Shown: positions 34,690-43,458, numbered from the stretch's first letter. The stretch: 64,000 nucleotides of DNA from Brenneria goodwinii (GCF_002291445.1 NZ_CP014137.1:4278001-4342000), one strand, 5' to 3'. Numbers and translations: made by a program. The notes: generated by a model from the letters alone, not told the origin.

Positions 34690-35829
34690 TCAGCTTTGCG
34701 ACACTTTCTGCGGTATGTAAGTGTTGGCGACCACCTCGCCCTGGGAGCCGACCGCGCGCAGCGGCGCGGGATGCGCCAGATCGAGATGCGGAAACAGCAA
34801 TTCGCCGACCCGATAAGCCTCTTCCAGGTGCGGATAACCGGAGAGGATAAAGGTATCGATGCCGAGATCGGCATATTCCTGAATGCGCGCGGCGACCGTC
34901 GGCCCATCGCCGACCAGCGCCGTACCGGCTCCGCCGCGCACCAGACCGACCCCGGCCCACAGATTGGGGCTGATTTCCAGTCGGTCTTTTTTCCCGCCGT
35001 GCAAAGCCGCCATACGCTGCTGTCCGACCGAATCGAAGCGGGCAAGCGCGGCCTGCGCGCTGGCGATGGTGTCGTCATCCAGATGCGCGATCAGCCGATC
35101 GGCGGCCTGCCAGGCTTCTTCCGTGGTTTCGCGCACAATCACATGCAGGCGAATGCCGAATCGCACCTGGCGGCCTTTGGCCTGCGCCTTGGCCCGCACC
35201 TCGTCCAGCTTTTCTTTTACCTGCGCGGGCGGCTCGCCCCAGGTCAGATAAAGATCGACCTGATCGGCCGCCAGATCCTGCGCCGCCGCGGAGGATCCGC
35301 CGAAATAAAGCGGCGGACGCGGTTGTTGCACCGGCGGATACAGCAGCTTGGCGTCTTTTACCTTAAGGTGCTTGCCTTCAAAGTCGACCGTGTCGCCTTC
35401 CAGCAGCCTGCGCCAGATGTGGGTAAATTCGGCGGACGCCTCATAACGCTCGTCATGGCTGAGAAACAGCCCTTCCGCGGCCAGTTCTTCGGGATCGCCG
35501 CCGGTGACCAGATTGAAAAGCGCGCGGCCGTTTGACAGCCGATCCAGCGTGGCGGCCTGACGTGCGGCAATGGTCGGTGAGATGACGCCGGGACGCAGCG
35601 CCACCAGAAATTTCAGCCGCTGCGTTACCGGGATCAATGAGGCCGCCACCAGCCAGGAGTCCTCGCAGGAGCGGCCGGTCGGCAGCAATACGCCGCCAAA
35701 TCCCTGCCGTTCGGCGGCCTGCGCCACCTGTTGCAGATAGCTGTGATCCACCTGGCGCGCGCCCTCGGAACTGCCGAGATAGCGGCCGTCGCCATGGGTG
35801 GGTAAAAACCAGAATACGTTAAGACTCAT
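34690..35829 (-). CDS. ssuD: FMNH2-dependent alkanesulfonate monooxygenase SsuD
   Basis: 379 residues, luciferase-like TIM barrel. It cleaves alkanesulfonates to aldehyde and sulfite using reduced flavin supplied by SsuE. The N-terminus NVFWFLPTHGDGRYLG and the stretches LVALRPGVISPTIAARQAA and LFNLVTGGDPEELAAEG are the SsuD signatures. ATG at 35829 is preceded by AGGAG seven bases away; the open frame further upstream is not needed. It is second in the minus-strand unit ssuA-ssuD and ends 18 bases from a convergent ABC operon. The ssuC and ssuB genes expected next are absent. Confidence 0.96.
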   Translation of the reverse strand: MSLNVFWFLPTHGDGRYLGSSEGARQVDHSYLQQVAQAAERQGFGGVLLPTGRSCEDSWLVAASLIPVTQRLKFLVALRPGVISPTIAARQAATLDRLSNGRALFNLVTGGDPEELAAEGLFLSHDERYEASAEFTHIWRRLLEGDTVDFEGKHLKVKDAKLLYPPVQQPRPPLYFGGSSAAAQDLAADQVDLYLTWGEPPAQVKEKLDEVRAKAQAKGRQVRFGIRLHVIVRETTEEAWQAADRLIAHLDDDTIASAQAALARFDSVGQQRMAALHGGKKDRLEISPNLWAGVGLVRGGAGTALVGDGPTVAARIQEYADLGIDTFILSGYPHLEEAYRVGELLFPHLDLAHPAPLRAVGSQGEVVANTYIPQKVSQS

Positions 35830-35879
35830 CGTGTTATCTCCTGAGTAGGTCGAACTCTCCGGGCTACCCGGCATAAATG

Positions 35880-36884
35880 TTATTGGGACTGAGGACGCCA
35901 GACGCGTTGGGAAACATCCACTTTCACCGGCACCAGACGATTTTCATAAAACAGATCGGCGGTATATTGCTGCGCTTCGATCGTCGGCTGTTCCAGCGGT
36001 TTGATGGTCGTCGGCGGGCGATGGTCGAGCGCGGCGGCGATCACTGTTTCCGGCAGGCCGACCGCGTTCGCCAGCAGCGTGACGCTTTGCGCGCGATCGC
36101 TCAGCGTCAGCGCATCGGCCTGGGTTAACACCTCCAGCACCTGACGGATAAAGGGGCCATGCGCTTCGGTATACGGACGGGCCGCCAGATAGAAGGAGCC
36201 GGTCTGGTTCAGGCCGGTACCGTCCGCCAGCACCCTAACGCCGCCCTGCAATAAGGCGGCGGAGTAATAGGGATCCCAGATGGTCCAGGCGTCGACATTG
36301 CCTTGTTGAAAGGCGGCGCGGGCATCTGCCGGGGTTAAATAGATCGGTTTAATATCGCTGAACGCCAAACCGGCCTGTTGCAGCGATCGCAGCAGCAGGT
36401 TGTGCGAACTGGAGCCTTTCTGAAACGCTACCTTACGGCCTTTCAGATCGGCGACGCTCTTAATTGGGCTATCTTCGGCCACCAGAATCACTTCGGCTTT
36501 GGGTTTTGGCGGCTCAACGCCGACGTACAGTAAATCGGCCCCGGCGGCCTGAGCGAAAATAGGCGGAATATCGCCGGTGCTGCCCAGATCGATACTGCCG
36601 ACGTTAAGCGCTTCCAGCATTTGCGGACCGGCCGGAAATTCAATCCAGCTGATCCTGGTCTGCGGAAACCGTTTCTCCAGCAGCTGATGGGATTTAGCCA
36701 GCACCAGACTGACCGACCCTTTCTGATAGCCAATTCGGAACTGCTCGGGTGCGGCATCCTGCGCGTGGGCGACGCCTGTCAGCAGCGCGCTAAAGGCGAC
36801 CGTTGCCGCCAGCCAGCGGCGCAACGGTGTCTGGCGTTGATGTGATGTTCCCAAGCCGAACGCTTTCGTTGAATCCTTCACCAT
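35880..36884 (-). CDS. ssuA: Aliphatic sulfonate-binding protein SsuA
   Basis: 334 residues. A periplasmic binding protein for alkanesulfonates. The signal region is unusually long (charged MVKDSTKAFGLGTSHQRQTP then WLAATVAFSALLTGVAHA). The mature part contains FRIGYQKGSVSLVLAKSH, GSIDLGSTGDIPPIFAQAAG, VAFQKGSSSHNLLL and DAWTIWDPYYSAAL, typical for SsuA. The ATG at 36884 follows AGGTGGTG; a GTG four codons earlier is possible. The gene is 50 bases upstream of ssuD. ssuE, normally first in the operon, is missing. Confidence 0.93.
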   Translation of the reverse strand: MVKDSTKAFGLGTSHQRQTPLRRWLAATVAFSALLTGVAHAQDAAPEQFRIGYQKGSVSLVLAKSHQLLEKRFPQTRISWIEFPAGPQMLEALNVGSIDLGSTGDIPPIFAQAAGADLLYVGVEPPKPKAEVILVAEDSPIKSVADLKGRKVAFQKGSSSHNLLLRSLQQAGLAFSDIKPIYLTPADARAAFQQGNVDAWTIWDPYYSAALLQGGVRVLADGTGLNQTGSFYLAARPYTEAHGPFIRQVLEVLTQADALTLSDRAQSVTLLANAVGLPETVIAAALDHRPPTTIKPLEQPTIEAQQYTADLFYENRLVPVKVDVSQRVWRPQSQ

Positions 36885-36896
36885 AAGTATCACCAC

Positions 36897-37275
36897 CTAG
36901 ACCACTTATAACCAAAAGTTAAAATAAAGTGACCATTTGCAACATTGAGGTGATAAACATAACAGGCGCAGCGCGGGTTTTTTAAATCTCAATTTCTGGT
37001 TTTGATAGTTAAAAAGGGGAAAAGATAGGGATGGCCTATCTCCCCCCTTCCAGACCCTTCTTGTAAAAATTTCTCGTATAAATTTATTGTTATTTTGTTA
37101 AATTGCCTGTTTTGTGATCCAGATTGTAGTACTAGTTAATATGTTAGTACTACAATCAGTCACAAGAAGGAGCAACAGAAACGAATATTGTGCAGCACTT
37201 CAGCGACGCTCAGCGGCGCGGCAGGTAAAGTAGAAGCGATACGTATCAACCTGTTTTTATTCCGCTGAGGTGACG
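36897..37275. promoter_or_regulatory. ssuA-dgoR intergenic region
   Basis: 379 bases between divergent units. The right part contains the DgoR palindrome described separately; the left part should hold the ssuA promoter, but I see no clear pair of hexamers. Such promoters normally need the activator Cbl, whose gene is not in the window. No gene is present. Confidence 0.6.
37123..37156. promoter_or_regulatory. DgoR operator palindrome
   Basis: A perfect 12-base inverted repeat, ATTGTAGTACTA (37123-37134) and TAGTACTACAAT (37145-37156), with a 10-base centre. The TTGTA...TACAA form matches the DgoR operator known from E. coli. It lies about 120 bases before dgoR, so DgoR should repress its own operon; galactonate is the known effector. 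Confidence 0.8.
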
Positions 37276-37974
37276 ATGAACAAACATGAACTAAGCAAAA
37301 CTGACCGCATCATTCTTGCTATTGGTCAACAGATTGTTAGCGGTAAGTACGCGCCGGGCGCGCCTTTACCGGCGGAAGCGGAACTGTGCGAAGAGTTTCA
37401 GACCTCGCGCAACATTATCCGTGAAGTTTTCCGCGCGCTGACGGCGAAGCGCCTGATTGAGGTTAAACGTTATCGCGGCGCATTCGTTGCCGCGCGCAAC
37501 CAGTGGAACTACCTGGATACGGACGTGTTGCAATGGGTGCTGACCAACGATTATGACCCGCGTCTGATTGGGGCGATGAGTGAAGTGCGTAACCTGGTTG
37601 AACCGGCCATCGCCCGCTGGGCGGCGGAAAGGGCGACCTCCAGCGAACTGGCGGTGATTGAACAGGCGTTGAACGACATGATTACGCATCACCAGGATCG
37701 TGATGCTTTTAATGAAGCGGATATTCGTTTTCATGAGGCGGTGCTGGCATCGGTGCATAACCCGGTGTTGCAGCAGTTGAGCGTGGCGATCAGCTCGCTG
37801 CAACGGGCGGTATTTGAACGCACCTATATGCCGGATAACGAAAATATGCCGCGGACATTGCGCGAACACCAGGATCTTTATGATGCCATCCGGCATCAGG
37901 ATGTTGAAGCGGCGGAACGGGCGGCATTGGGCATGATCGCCAGTTCGACCAAACGGTTAAAGGATATTACATGA
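37276..37974 (+). CDS. dgoR: Galactonate operon repressor DgoR (GntR/FadR)
   Basis: 232 residues. Winged helix: ILAIGQQIVSGKYAPG, then AELCEEFQTSRNIIREVFRA; FadR-type C-terminal effector domain (FCD) with RNLVEPAIARWAAERATSS, FNEADIRFHEAVLASVHNP and LREHQDLYDAIRHQD. The metal-binding histidines of FCD are present. The whole sequence follows E. coli DgoR. ATG at 37276 has GAGG upstream; GTG at 37270 is an alternative. It overlaps dgoK by four bases, so regulator and enzymes share one operon. Confidence 0.96.
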   Translation: MNKHELSKTDRIILAIGQQIVSGKYAPGAPLPAEAELCEEFQTSRNIIREVFRALTAKRLIEVKRYRGAFVAARNQWNYLDTDVLQWVLTNDYDPRLIGAMSEVRNLVEPAIARWAAERATSSELAVIEQALNDMITHHQDRDAFNEADIRFHEAVLASVHNPVLQQLSVAISSLQRAVFERTYMPDNENMPRTLREHQDLYDAIRHQDVEAAERAALGMIASSTKRLKDIT

Positions 37975-38867
37975 ATGACAGTTATATCGCGATTGACTGG
38001 GGATCAACCAATCTGCGCGCCTGGCTTTATCTGAACGGCGCCTGTGTCGATGAGACGCAGTCCGAGGCCGGGGTAACGCGTTTAAACGGCCAGACGCCGC
38101 AACAGGTTTTTCAGAATATCGTCGCGCCCTGGCGGCGGCATGACGTGCCGGTGGTGATGGCCGGCATGATTGGCAGCAATGCCGGTTGGCTGTCGGTGCC
38201 TTACCTGCCGTGCCCGATCCGCTTGACCGACGTGGCGCGCCGCTTAACCCGCGTGGATGCGGCGAAACCGCTGGCGGCCTGGATTATTCCCGGCTTGAGC
38301 ATTGCGCGGGAAGATAACAGCAATGTGATTCGCGGCGAGGAAACGCAGCTGATCGGCGCTTACGACGCATGCCCGTCATCGCTCTACCTGATGCCCGGCA
38401 CGCACTCCAAATGGGTGCAAATGGATGGCGACGCCGTGATCGACTTTCGTACGGTGATGACCGGCGAACTTCATCACCTGTTGCTAAAGCAGTCGTTGAT
38501 CGGCGTTGGCATCGGTGAGCAGCAGCCTGCTCCTGACGCTTTCCAACGGGGGCTAGAGCAGGGTTTCGCTGATGAAAATATCATCCGTTGCCTGTTTGAA
38601 ACCCGTGCGGCGCACGTGTTGGGACGGCTGGAAAAAAGCGCCGTCAGCGACTGGCTATCCGGGCTGCTGATTGGCAATGAAGTCGCGCAGATGCAGCGCC
38701 AGTATCGGATCGCCGCCGATACGAACGTAACCATTATCGGTAATCCGGCGCTTGGCGCGCGTTACCAACAGGCATTACTCAACGCCGGGCTGCGCGTTCA
38801 GTCACTTGATGGCGACCAGACTTTTCAGGCAGGTATAAGGAGTATTGTGAATGAGCTGGAATACTGA
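37971..38867 (+). CDS. dgoK: 2-dehydro-3-deoxygalactonokinase
   Basis: 298 residues. It phosphorylates 2-dehydro-3-deoxygalactonate at C6, the second step of galactonate breakdown. N-terminal phosphate loop: IAIDWGSTNLRAWL. Other conserved parts are VVMAGMIGSNAGW, VIRGEETQLIGA, LMPGTHSKWVQ and FRTVMTGELHHLLL. The gene overlaps dgoR by four bases and dgoA by 17, typical of the dgo operon. Confidence 0.95.
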   Translation: MNDSYIAIDWGSTNLRAWLYLNGACVDETQSEAGVTRLNGQTPQQVFQNIVAPWRRHDVPVVMAGMIGSNAGWLSVPYLPCPIRLTDVARRLTRVDAAKPLAAWIIPGLSIAREDNSNVIRGEETQLIGAYDACPSSLYLMPGTHSKWVQMDGDAVIDFRTVMTGELHHLLLKQSLIGVGIGEQQPAPDAFQRGLEQGFADENIIRCLFETRAAHVLGRLEKSAVSDWLSGLLIGNEVAQMQRQYRIAADTNVTIIGNPALGARYQQALLNAGLRVQSLDGDQTFQAGIRSIVNELEY

Positions 38868-39468
38868 TCTTCCCTTAATCGCCATTCTGCGAGGCATTAC
38901 GCCCGAAGAGGTGTTGGAGCATGTCGCCGCGCTACTGGACGCCGGTTTTGATGCGGTGGAAATTCCGCTGAACTCGCCGGAACCTTTCCGCAGCATTCAA
39001 CTGACGGTTGAGCGCTTCGGCGACCGGGCGCTGATCGGCGCGGGTACGGTGCTGAAGCCGCAGCAGGTTGATGAGTTGAATAACGTCGGCGGCAAACTGG
39101 TGGTTACGCCGAGCATCAACCCGGCGGTGATCCGCCGCGCGGTTGAGTGCGGCATGACGGTTTGCCCTGGCTGCGCGACGGCGACGGAGGCGTTTAATGC
39201 ATTGGATGCCGGCGCTCAGGCGCTGAAAATCTTTCCTTCCGTCTCTTTTGGTCCGGGCTACATCAAAGCGCTGAAGGCGGTGTTGCCAAAAGACATCCCG
39301 GTGTTTGCCGTCGGGGGCGTGACGCCGGCGAATTTGGCGGATTATCTTGGCGCCGGGTGTCTCGGCGCCGGGCTGGGCGGCGATCTCTATCGCGCGGGTC
39401 AGTCTGTTGCTGTCACTACACAAAAAGCGCATGCATTTGTTAAAGCTTATAAGGATGCTGTTCAATGA
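38851..39468 (+). CDS. dgoA: 2-dehydro-3-deoxy-6-phosphogalactonate aldolase
   Basis: 205 residues, class I aldolase of the KDPG family. It splits KDPGal to pyruvate and glyceraldehyde-3-phosphate. Conserved: LIAILRGITPEEVL, GFDAVEIPLNSPEPF with the catalytic glutamate, and the Schiff-base lysine in AQALKIFPSVSFGPGYIKAL. Overlaps dgoK by 17 bases and dgoD by four. It is a stand-alone aldolase here, separate from the dehydratase. Confidence 0.95.
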   Translation: MSWNTDLPLIAILRGITPEEVLEHVAALLDAGFDAVEIPLNSPEPFRSIQLTVERFGDRALIGAGTVLKPQQVDELNNVGGKLVVTPSINPAVIRRAVECGMTVCPGCATATEAFNALDAGAQALKIFPSVSFGPGYIKALKAVLPKDIPVFAVGGVTPANLADYLGAGCLGAGLGGDLYRAGQSVAVTTQKAHAFVKAYKDAVQ

Positions 39469-40613
39469 AAATTACCAAACTGACGACCTACCGACTGCCG
39501 CCGCGCTGGATGTTTCTGAAAATTGAAACGGACGAAGGCATTGTCGGCTGGGGCGAGCCCGTGATTGAAGGACGGGCGCGGACGGTCGAGGCCGCCGTAC
39601 ATGAGCTGGCCGATTATCTAATTGGTCAGGATCCGGCGCGGATAAACGATATCTGGCAGGTGCTTTACCGCGCCGGTTTTTACCGCGGCGGCCCGATTTT
39701 GATGAGCGCGATTGCCGGTATCGATCAGGCGTTATGGGATATCAAAGGCAAAGCGCTGGGCGTGCCGGTTTATCAACTGCTGGGCGGTCTGGTGCGGGAT
39801 AAAATCAAGGCTTATAGCTGGGTAGGCGGCGATCGCCCCTCGGAAGTGATTGCCGGTATCAACAAACTGAGCGAAATCGGCTTTGATACCTTCAAGCTCA
39901 ATGGCTGTGAAGAGATGGGCATCATCGATAACTCGCGCAAAGTCGACGCCACGGTCGCGGTGGTGGCGGAAATTCGTGCCGCGTTCGGCAACCGTATTGA
40001 GTTCGGGCTGGATTTCCACGGACGTGTCGATGCGCCGATGGCGAAAATCCTGATCAAAGAGCTGGAGCCGTACCGTCCGCTATTTATTGAAGAACCGGTG
40101 TTGGCTGAACAGGCCGAATATTATCCGCGCCTGGCGGCACAGACGCATCTGCCGATTGCGGCAGGCGAACGGATGTTCTCGCGCTTTGACTTCAAACGCG
40201 TTCTGTCGGACGGCGGTTTGGCGATTATTCAGCCCGATCTCTCTCACGCCGGGGGAATTACCGAATGCTTTAAAATCGCCGCGATGGCGGAAGCGTACGA
40301 TGTGGCGCTGGCTCCGCATTGCCCGCTGGGTCCGATTGCGCTGGCCGCTTGTTTGCACCTCGATTTTGTTTCACGCAACGCGGTATTCCAGGAGCAAAGC
40401 ATGGGAATTCATTATAATAAAGGCGCGGAACTGCTGGATTATGTGGTGAATAAAGATGACTTCGCCATGACCGATGGCCATTTTTATCCGTTAAATAAAC
40501 CAGGGTTGGGGGTGGAAATTAATGAAGAGCTGGTGATTGAACGCAGTAAAAACGCACCAGACTGGCGTAACCCGGTATGGCGTTATCCTGATGGCGCGGT
40601 AGCCGAATGGTAA
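39465..40613 (+). CDS. dgoD: D-galactonate dehydratase
   Basis: 382 residues, enolase superfamily (mandelate racemase type). It dehydrates D-galactonate to 2-dehydro-3-deoxygalactonate, the first pathway step. Metal ligands and catalytic residues are visible: Asp and His in FGLDFHGRV, Glu in FIEEPVL, Glu in IAAGERMFSR and the second base His in LAPHCPLGP. N-terminus MKITKLTTYRLPPRWMFLKI is standard. It is the last tightly linked gene of the dgo block; a 131-base gap follows. Confidence 0.96.
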   Translation: MKITKLTTYRLPPRWMFLKIETDEGIVGWGEPVIEGRARTVEAAVHELADYLIGQDPARINDIWQVLYRAGFYRGGPILMSAIAGIDQALWDIKGKALGVPVYQLLGGLVRDKIKAYSWVGGDRPSEVIAGINKLSEIGFDTFKLNGCEEMGIIDNSRKVDATVAVVAEIRAAFGNRIEFGLDFHGRVDAPMAKILIKELEPYRPLFIEEPVLAEQAEYYPRLAAQTHLPIAAGERMFSRFDFKRVLSDGGLAIIQPDLSHAGGITECFKIAAMAEAYDVALAPHCPLGPIALAACLHLDFVSRNAVFQEQSMGIHYNKGAELLDYVVNKDDFAMTDGHFYPLNKPGLGVEINEELVIERSKNAPDWRNPVWRYPDGAVAEW

Positions 40614-40744
40614 ATACGTCATATTACATATTAATAAAAAGTAACGAATAAAAATTAAATTTATTTTAGTTGTCTCTGTGTATTCAGTGGCACGGCCTGT
40701 TATTGCAGTAATACTGAATACCCTATTATTTGAGGTAATAAATA

Positions 40745-42055
40745 ATGGCTGCCGATCTGTACTCGTCGACCCTCAAGCAACTTAATGCGAAGATAATACC
40801 ATTTATCATTATATGTTATTTTGTTGCTAATTTAGATAAAACCAATATATCCATCGCCGCATTGCAAATGAATGCCGATCTGGGCCTTTCCGCCAGTATG
40901 TATGGGCTCGGCGTGGGGATGTTTTATATTTCTTATATTATATTTGAAGTTCCCAGTAATATCTTAATGACCAAAGTCGGGGCGCGCATCTGGATTGCCC
41001 GAATTATGATAACCTGGGGGATTGTCAGCGCCGGGATGTCATTTATACAAAGCGCCAATCAATTGTATGTTATGCGCTTTCTATTGGGCATGGCGGAAGC
41101 CGGATTTACGCCGGGGATTATCTATTATATCTCTTGCTGGTTCCCTAAAAGTAACCGTGCGCGGGCTATGTCGTTCTTTTATATGGGTTCTGTGCTGGCT
41201 TCGGTTATTGGCCTGCCGATTTCGGGCAGTATCCTGAATTTGCATGGGATTGCCGATATCGCAGGGTGGCGCTGGCTGTTCGCCCTTGAAGGGATCCCCG
41301 CTGTGGTGCTGGGCTGCCTGGTTCTGTGGCGTTTGCCGGACACGCCGGAACATGCCGACTGGCTGAACCAATCGCAGAAAAACTGGTTAACCTCGCAGTT
41401 GAAAAAAGATAATGCCGCCATTGAGGTGGGGAAAACACACTCATGGGGCAGCGCATTAAGAAATAAAACCGTATTGTTGCTGAGCGTGGTTTGGTTCTTG
41501 CAGGCATTTGGCTCCATTGGTATTACGCTATTCCTGCCGCTGATTATAAAAAGCGTCGTGACCGAGCAAAGCAATTTTGTTATCGGTTTGCTATCGTCTG
41601 TTCCATTTATTTTTGCCGCGCTGTTCATGTATCTGAACGGCCGTCATTCTGACATAACCAAAGAGCGTCCGTTACATTTGGGGCTGCCGCTGATTATTTC
41701 GGGGATATTGCTGGCGACCTCGATCTATACCAGTAATTTGTATATTGCCTATATTCTTCTGGTATTGACGGTAGGGTTCAACTTTGCGTTAACGCCGATT
41801 TTTTGGGCAGTGACGACAGAGAAATTGGCGGGCGTTGCCGCGGCGGCATCCATCGCGTTTATTAATGCGATTGCGAATTTCGCCGGCTTAGGTTTACCGC
41901 CGATTCTGGGGAAAATAAAGGATGCGACCAACAGTTATGAATATGGACTGTTGATTGTCGCGATCGCGTTGATCATCGGCGGTGTTATCGGAATTATTAT
42001 TGCTCGTCCCGGTAAATCCGTCGGTGGGAAAGAATCAGTCTCTTCACTCTCGTAG
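40745..42055 (+). CDS. MFS transporter, anion:cation symporter (ACS) family
   Basis: 436 residues with twelve predicted membrane segments. Early motifs are FVANLDKTNISIAALQM, FFEVP-like YIIFEVPSNILMTKVGARIW, and FLLGMAEAGFTPGIIYYISCWFP, all typical of ACS transporters for sugar acids and tartrate. Its position after dgoD suggests D-galactonate uptake, but it does not resemble DgoT of E. coli closely; it belongs to the tartrate/RhmT-like branch. It may thus carry a related acid. The gap before it contains an imperfect palindrome (TTATTGCAGTAATA) of unknown role. Confidence 0.88.
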   Translation: MAADLYSSTLKQLNAKIIPFIIICYFVANLDKTNISIAALQMNADLGLSASMYGLGVGMFYISYIIFEVPSNILMTKVGARIWIARIMITWGIVSAGMSFIQSANQLYVMRFLLGMAEAGFTPGIIYYISCWFPKSNRARAMSFFYMGSVLASVIGLPISGSILNLHGIADIAGWRWLFALEGIPAVVLGCLVLWRLPDTPEHADWLNQSQKNWLTSQLKKDNAAIEVGKTHSWGSALRNKTVLLLSVVWFLQAFGSIGITLFLPLIIKSVVTEQSNFVIGLLSSVPFIFAALFMYLNGRHSDITKERPLHLGLPLIISGILLATSIYTSNLYIAYILLVLTVGFNFALTPIFWAVTTEKLAGVAAAASIAFINAIANFAGLGLPPILGKIKDATNSYEYGLLIVAIALIIGGVIGIIIARPGKSVGGKESVSSLS

Positions 42056-42069
42056 TACGAAGGTTAATT

Positions 42070-43002
42070 ATGAAACAGAAAATATTAAAGCAGGCATCGT
42101 TACCGGCACAGTTGGATGAAGAGCTGAATGCGCGGTATGACGTATATGAATACGCCGCATTGGCGCCATCCGAGTTTTCGCGACTGGCGGAAGAGTTTCG
42201 CGTTGTCATCACCAACGGCGAAGCGGTCGTGACGCGGGAGTTCATTAACGCCTTGCCTAATCTGGCGCTGATCGCGGTTTTCGGCGTGGGTTATGATGGC
42301 GTGGATGTTCCGGCGGCGAAAGCGCGGGGTATTGCGGTGACGCATACGCCCGGCGTATTGACCGACGATGTCGCCGATCTGGCGCTTGGGCTGCTGTTGG
42401 CGACGTCCAGACAGATCGCGGACGCGCAAACCTTTATTCAGCAAGGTGGCTGGAAACAGCAATCCTATATGTGGACGCGCAAAGTGTCTGGTTCGACGCT
42501 GGGGATTATCGGCCTGGGGAGGATTGGCCGGGCGGTGGCGCAACGCGCTGCCGGCTTTAATTTGGCCATCTCCTATACCGATCGTCAGCCGGCGAATGAT
42601 GTGGACTTCACATTTTATCCGACGGTGGAAGCGTTAGCGGCCGCCAGTGATTATCTGGTGGTGTGTACGCCGGGCGGCTCCGATACCCACTGTCTGGTCA
42701 ATCGCGACGTATTGCGCGCGTTGGGATCGGATGGGATGCTGATTAATATCTCCCGCGGCTCGGTGGTGGATGAGCAGGCGCTGGTCGAGGCGATCGAACA
42801 GGGAACGATCGCCGGCGCGGGCCTGGATGTGTTTGCCCATGAGCCGGATGTGCCGGCAGGGTTGTTGGGGAAACCGAATGTGGTCGTCACGCCGCATATG
42901 GCCAGCGCCACCTGGTCGACGCGCAGGGAGATGTCGCGTCTGGTCATGGAAAATGTCGACGCCTGGTTCGCCGGACAACCGCTGGTGACGCCTGTCCCTT
43001 AA
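42070..43002 (+). CDS. D-isomer 2-hydroxyacid dehydrogenase (GhrB-like)
   Basis: 310 residues. The NAD(P) motif is LGIIGLGRIGRAVAQRA, followed by the catalytic Arg in NISRGSVVDEQAL, Glu in VFAHEPDVPAGL and His in VVTPHMASAT. The family reduces glyoxylate, hydroxypyruvate or 2-keto acids; the preferred substrate is not evident. It starts 14 bases after the MFS gene and so belongs to the same unit. A link to galactonate catabolism, for example reduction of a keto-acid product, is inferred only from position. Confidence 0.9.
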   Translation: MKQKILKQASLPAQLDEELNARYDVYEYAALAPSEFSRLAEEFRVVITNGEAVVTREFINALPNLALIAVFGVGYDGVDVPAAKARGIAVTHTPGVLTDDVADLALGLLLATSRQIADAQTFIQQGGWKQQSYMWTRKVSGSTLGIIGLGRIGRAVAQRAAGFNLAISYTDRQPANDVDFTFYPTVEALAAASDYLVVCTPGGSDTHCLVNRDVLRALGSDGMLINISRGSVVDEQALVEAIEQGTIAGAGLDVFAHEPDVPAGLLGKPNVVVTPHMASATWSTRREMSRLVMENVDAWFAGQPLVTPVP

Positions 43003-43018
43003 GTTAACTGCGATAATA

Positions 43019-43060
43019 AAACGGGTTTTCCGATATTAGGCGGAGAACCCGTTTATTTAT
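43019..43060 (+). terminator. Intrinsic terminator ending the dgo-linked unit
   Basis: A 14-bp stem, AAACGGGTTTTCCG (43019-43032) with CGGAGAACCCGTTT (43041-43054), contains a single G-U pair and is followed by an AT-rich TTTATTTATT tail. Confidence 0.8.
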
Positions 43061-43180
43061 TCTATTTTCAGGTAATTATACGCTAAATAATTCGAGCGGC
43101 AGGAAGGCGGTTTTACTGCGACAAATTCGTCGGGAAGCGATTTGAACGCCGCTTGCGGCGGCTTTGTGGATTTATTTTTA

Positions 43181-43254
43181 ATGTGACTGATATCCCAAAA
43201 AAACACAAACGATTAGACAACTATTAAAAATACGTGCTAGTTATAAATCAAGCC
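43181..43254 (+). promoter_or_regulatory. Candidate promoter and CRP site of the aldolase/GlpP operon
   Basis: TGTGACTGATATCCCA (43183-43198) resembles a CRP site (TGTGA-N6-TCACA) with one mismatch in the right half. TATAAA at 43242-43247 could be a -10; the start would then lie near 43254, about 64 bases from the CRP centre, a class I distance. The -35 is poor, as expected for an activated promoter. This is inference from spacing. Confidence 0.4.
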
Positions 43255-43262
43255 GTAGATAC

Positions 43263-43300
43263 ACTATTAAAACATTATCCTGTGATAATCTTTTAATAGT
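43263..43300 (+). promoter_or_regulatory. Long leader hairpin upstream of the GlpP operon
   Basis: ACTATTAAAACATTATC (43263-43279) pairs with GATAATCTTTTAATAGT (43284-43300), 16 of 17 positions, with one C-C mismatch and a four-base loop. It would sit at the very 5' end of the leader. It may be an RNA structure or a DNA operator. A weaker hairpin, GGTTGTT / AACAAACC, follows at about 43350-43370. Confidence 0.65.
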
Positions 43301-43391
43301 TTCGGAATGGCGTAAGCCAGGAAAATTAATAAAACAGCGTTTTGTTGGTTGTTCTATTTAACAAACCGTTGTTAATAGGGTCAGTGAACTG

Positions 43392-43440
43392 AAAGCCCTC
43401 AGAGATTTAAACAATCTCTGAGGGCTTTTTTTTTATTTTT
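43392..43440 (+). terminator. Leader terminator (attenuator) before the aldolase gene
   Basis: A perfect 16-bp stem: AAAGCCCTCAGAGATT (43392-43407), loop TAAAC, AATCTCTGAGGGCTTT (43413-43428), then a run of nine T (43426-43434), an A and five more T. It is followed directly by AAGGAG (43445-43450) and the ATG at 43459. The space between terminator and ribosome site is too small for a promoter, so all mRNA for the operon must pass this terminator. The operon's second gene encodes a GlpP-type antiterminator. Confidence 0.92.
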
Positions 43441-43458
43441 AAATAAGGAGTTGGAGTC

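Noticed and set aside
43019..43060. Possible riboswitch at the start of the GlpP leader region
   Set aside because: The hairpin directly follows the preceding gene and has a terminator form, so it ends the dgo-linked unit; no known riboswitch core was seen.
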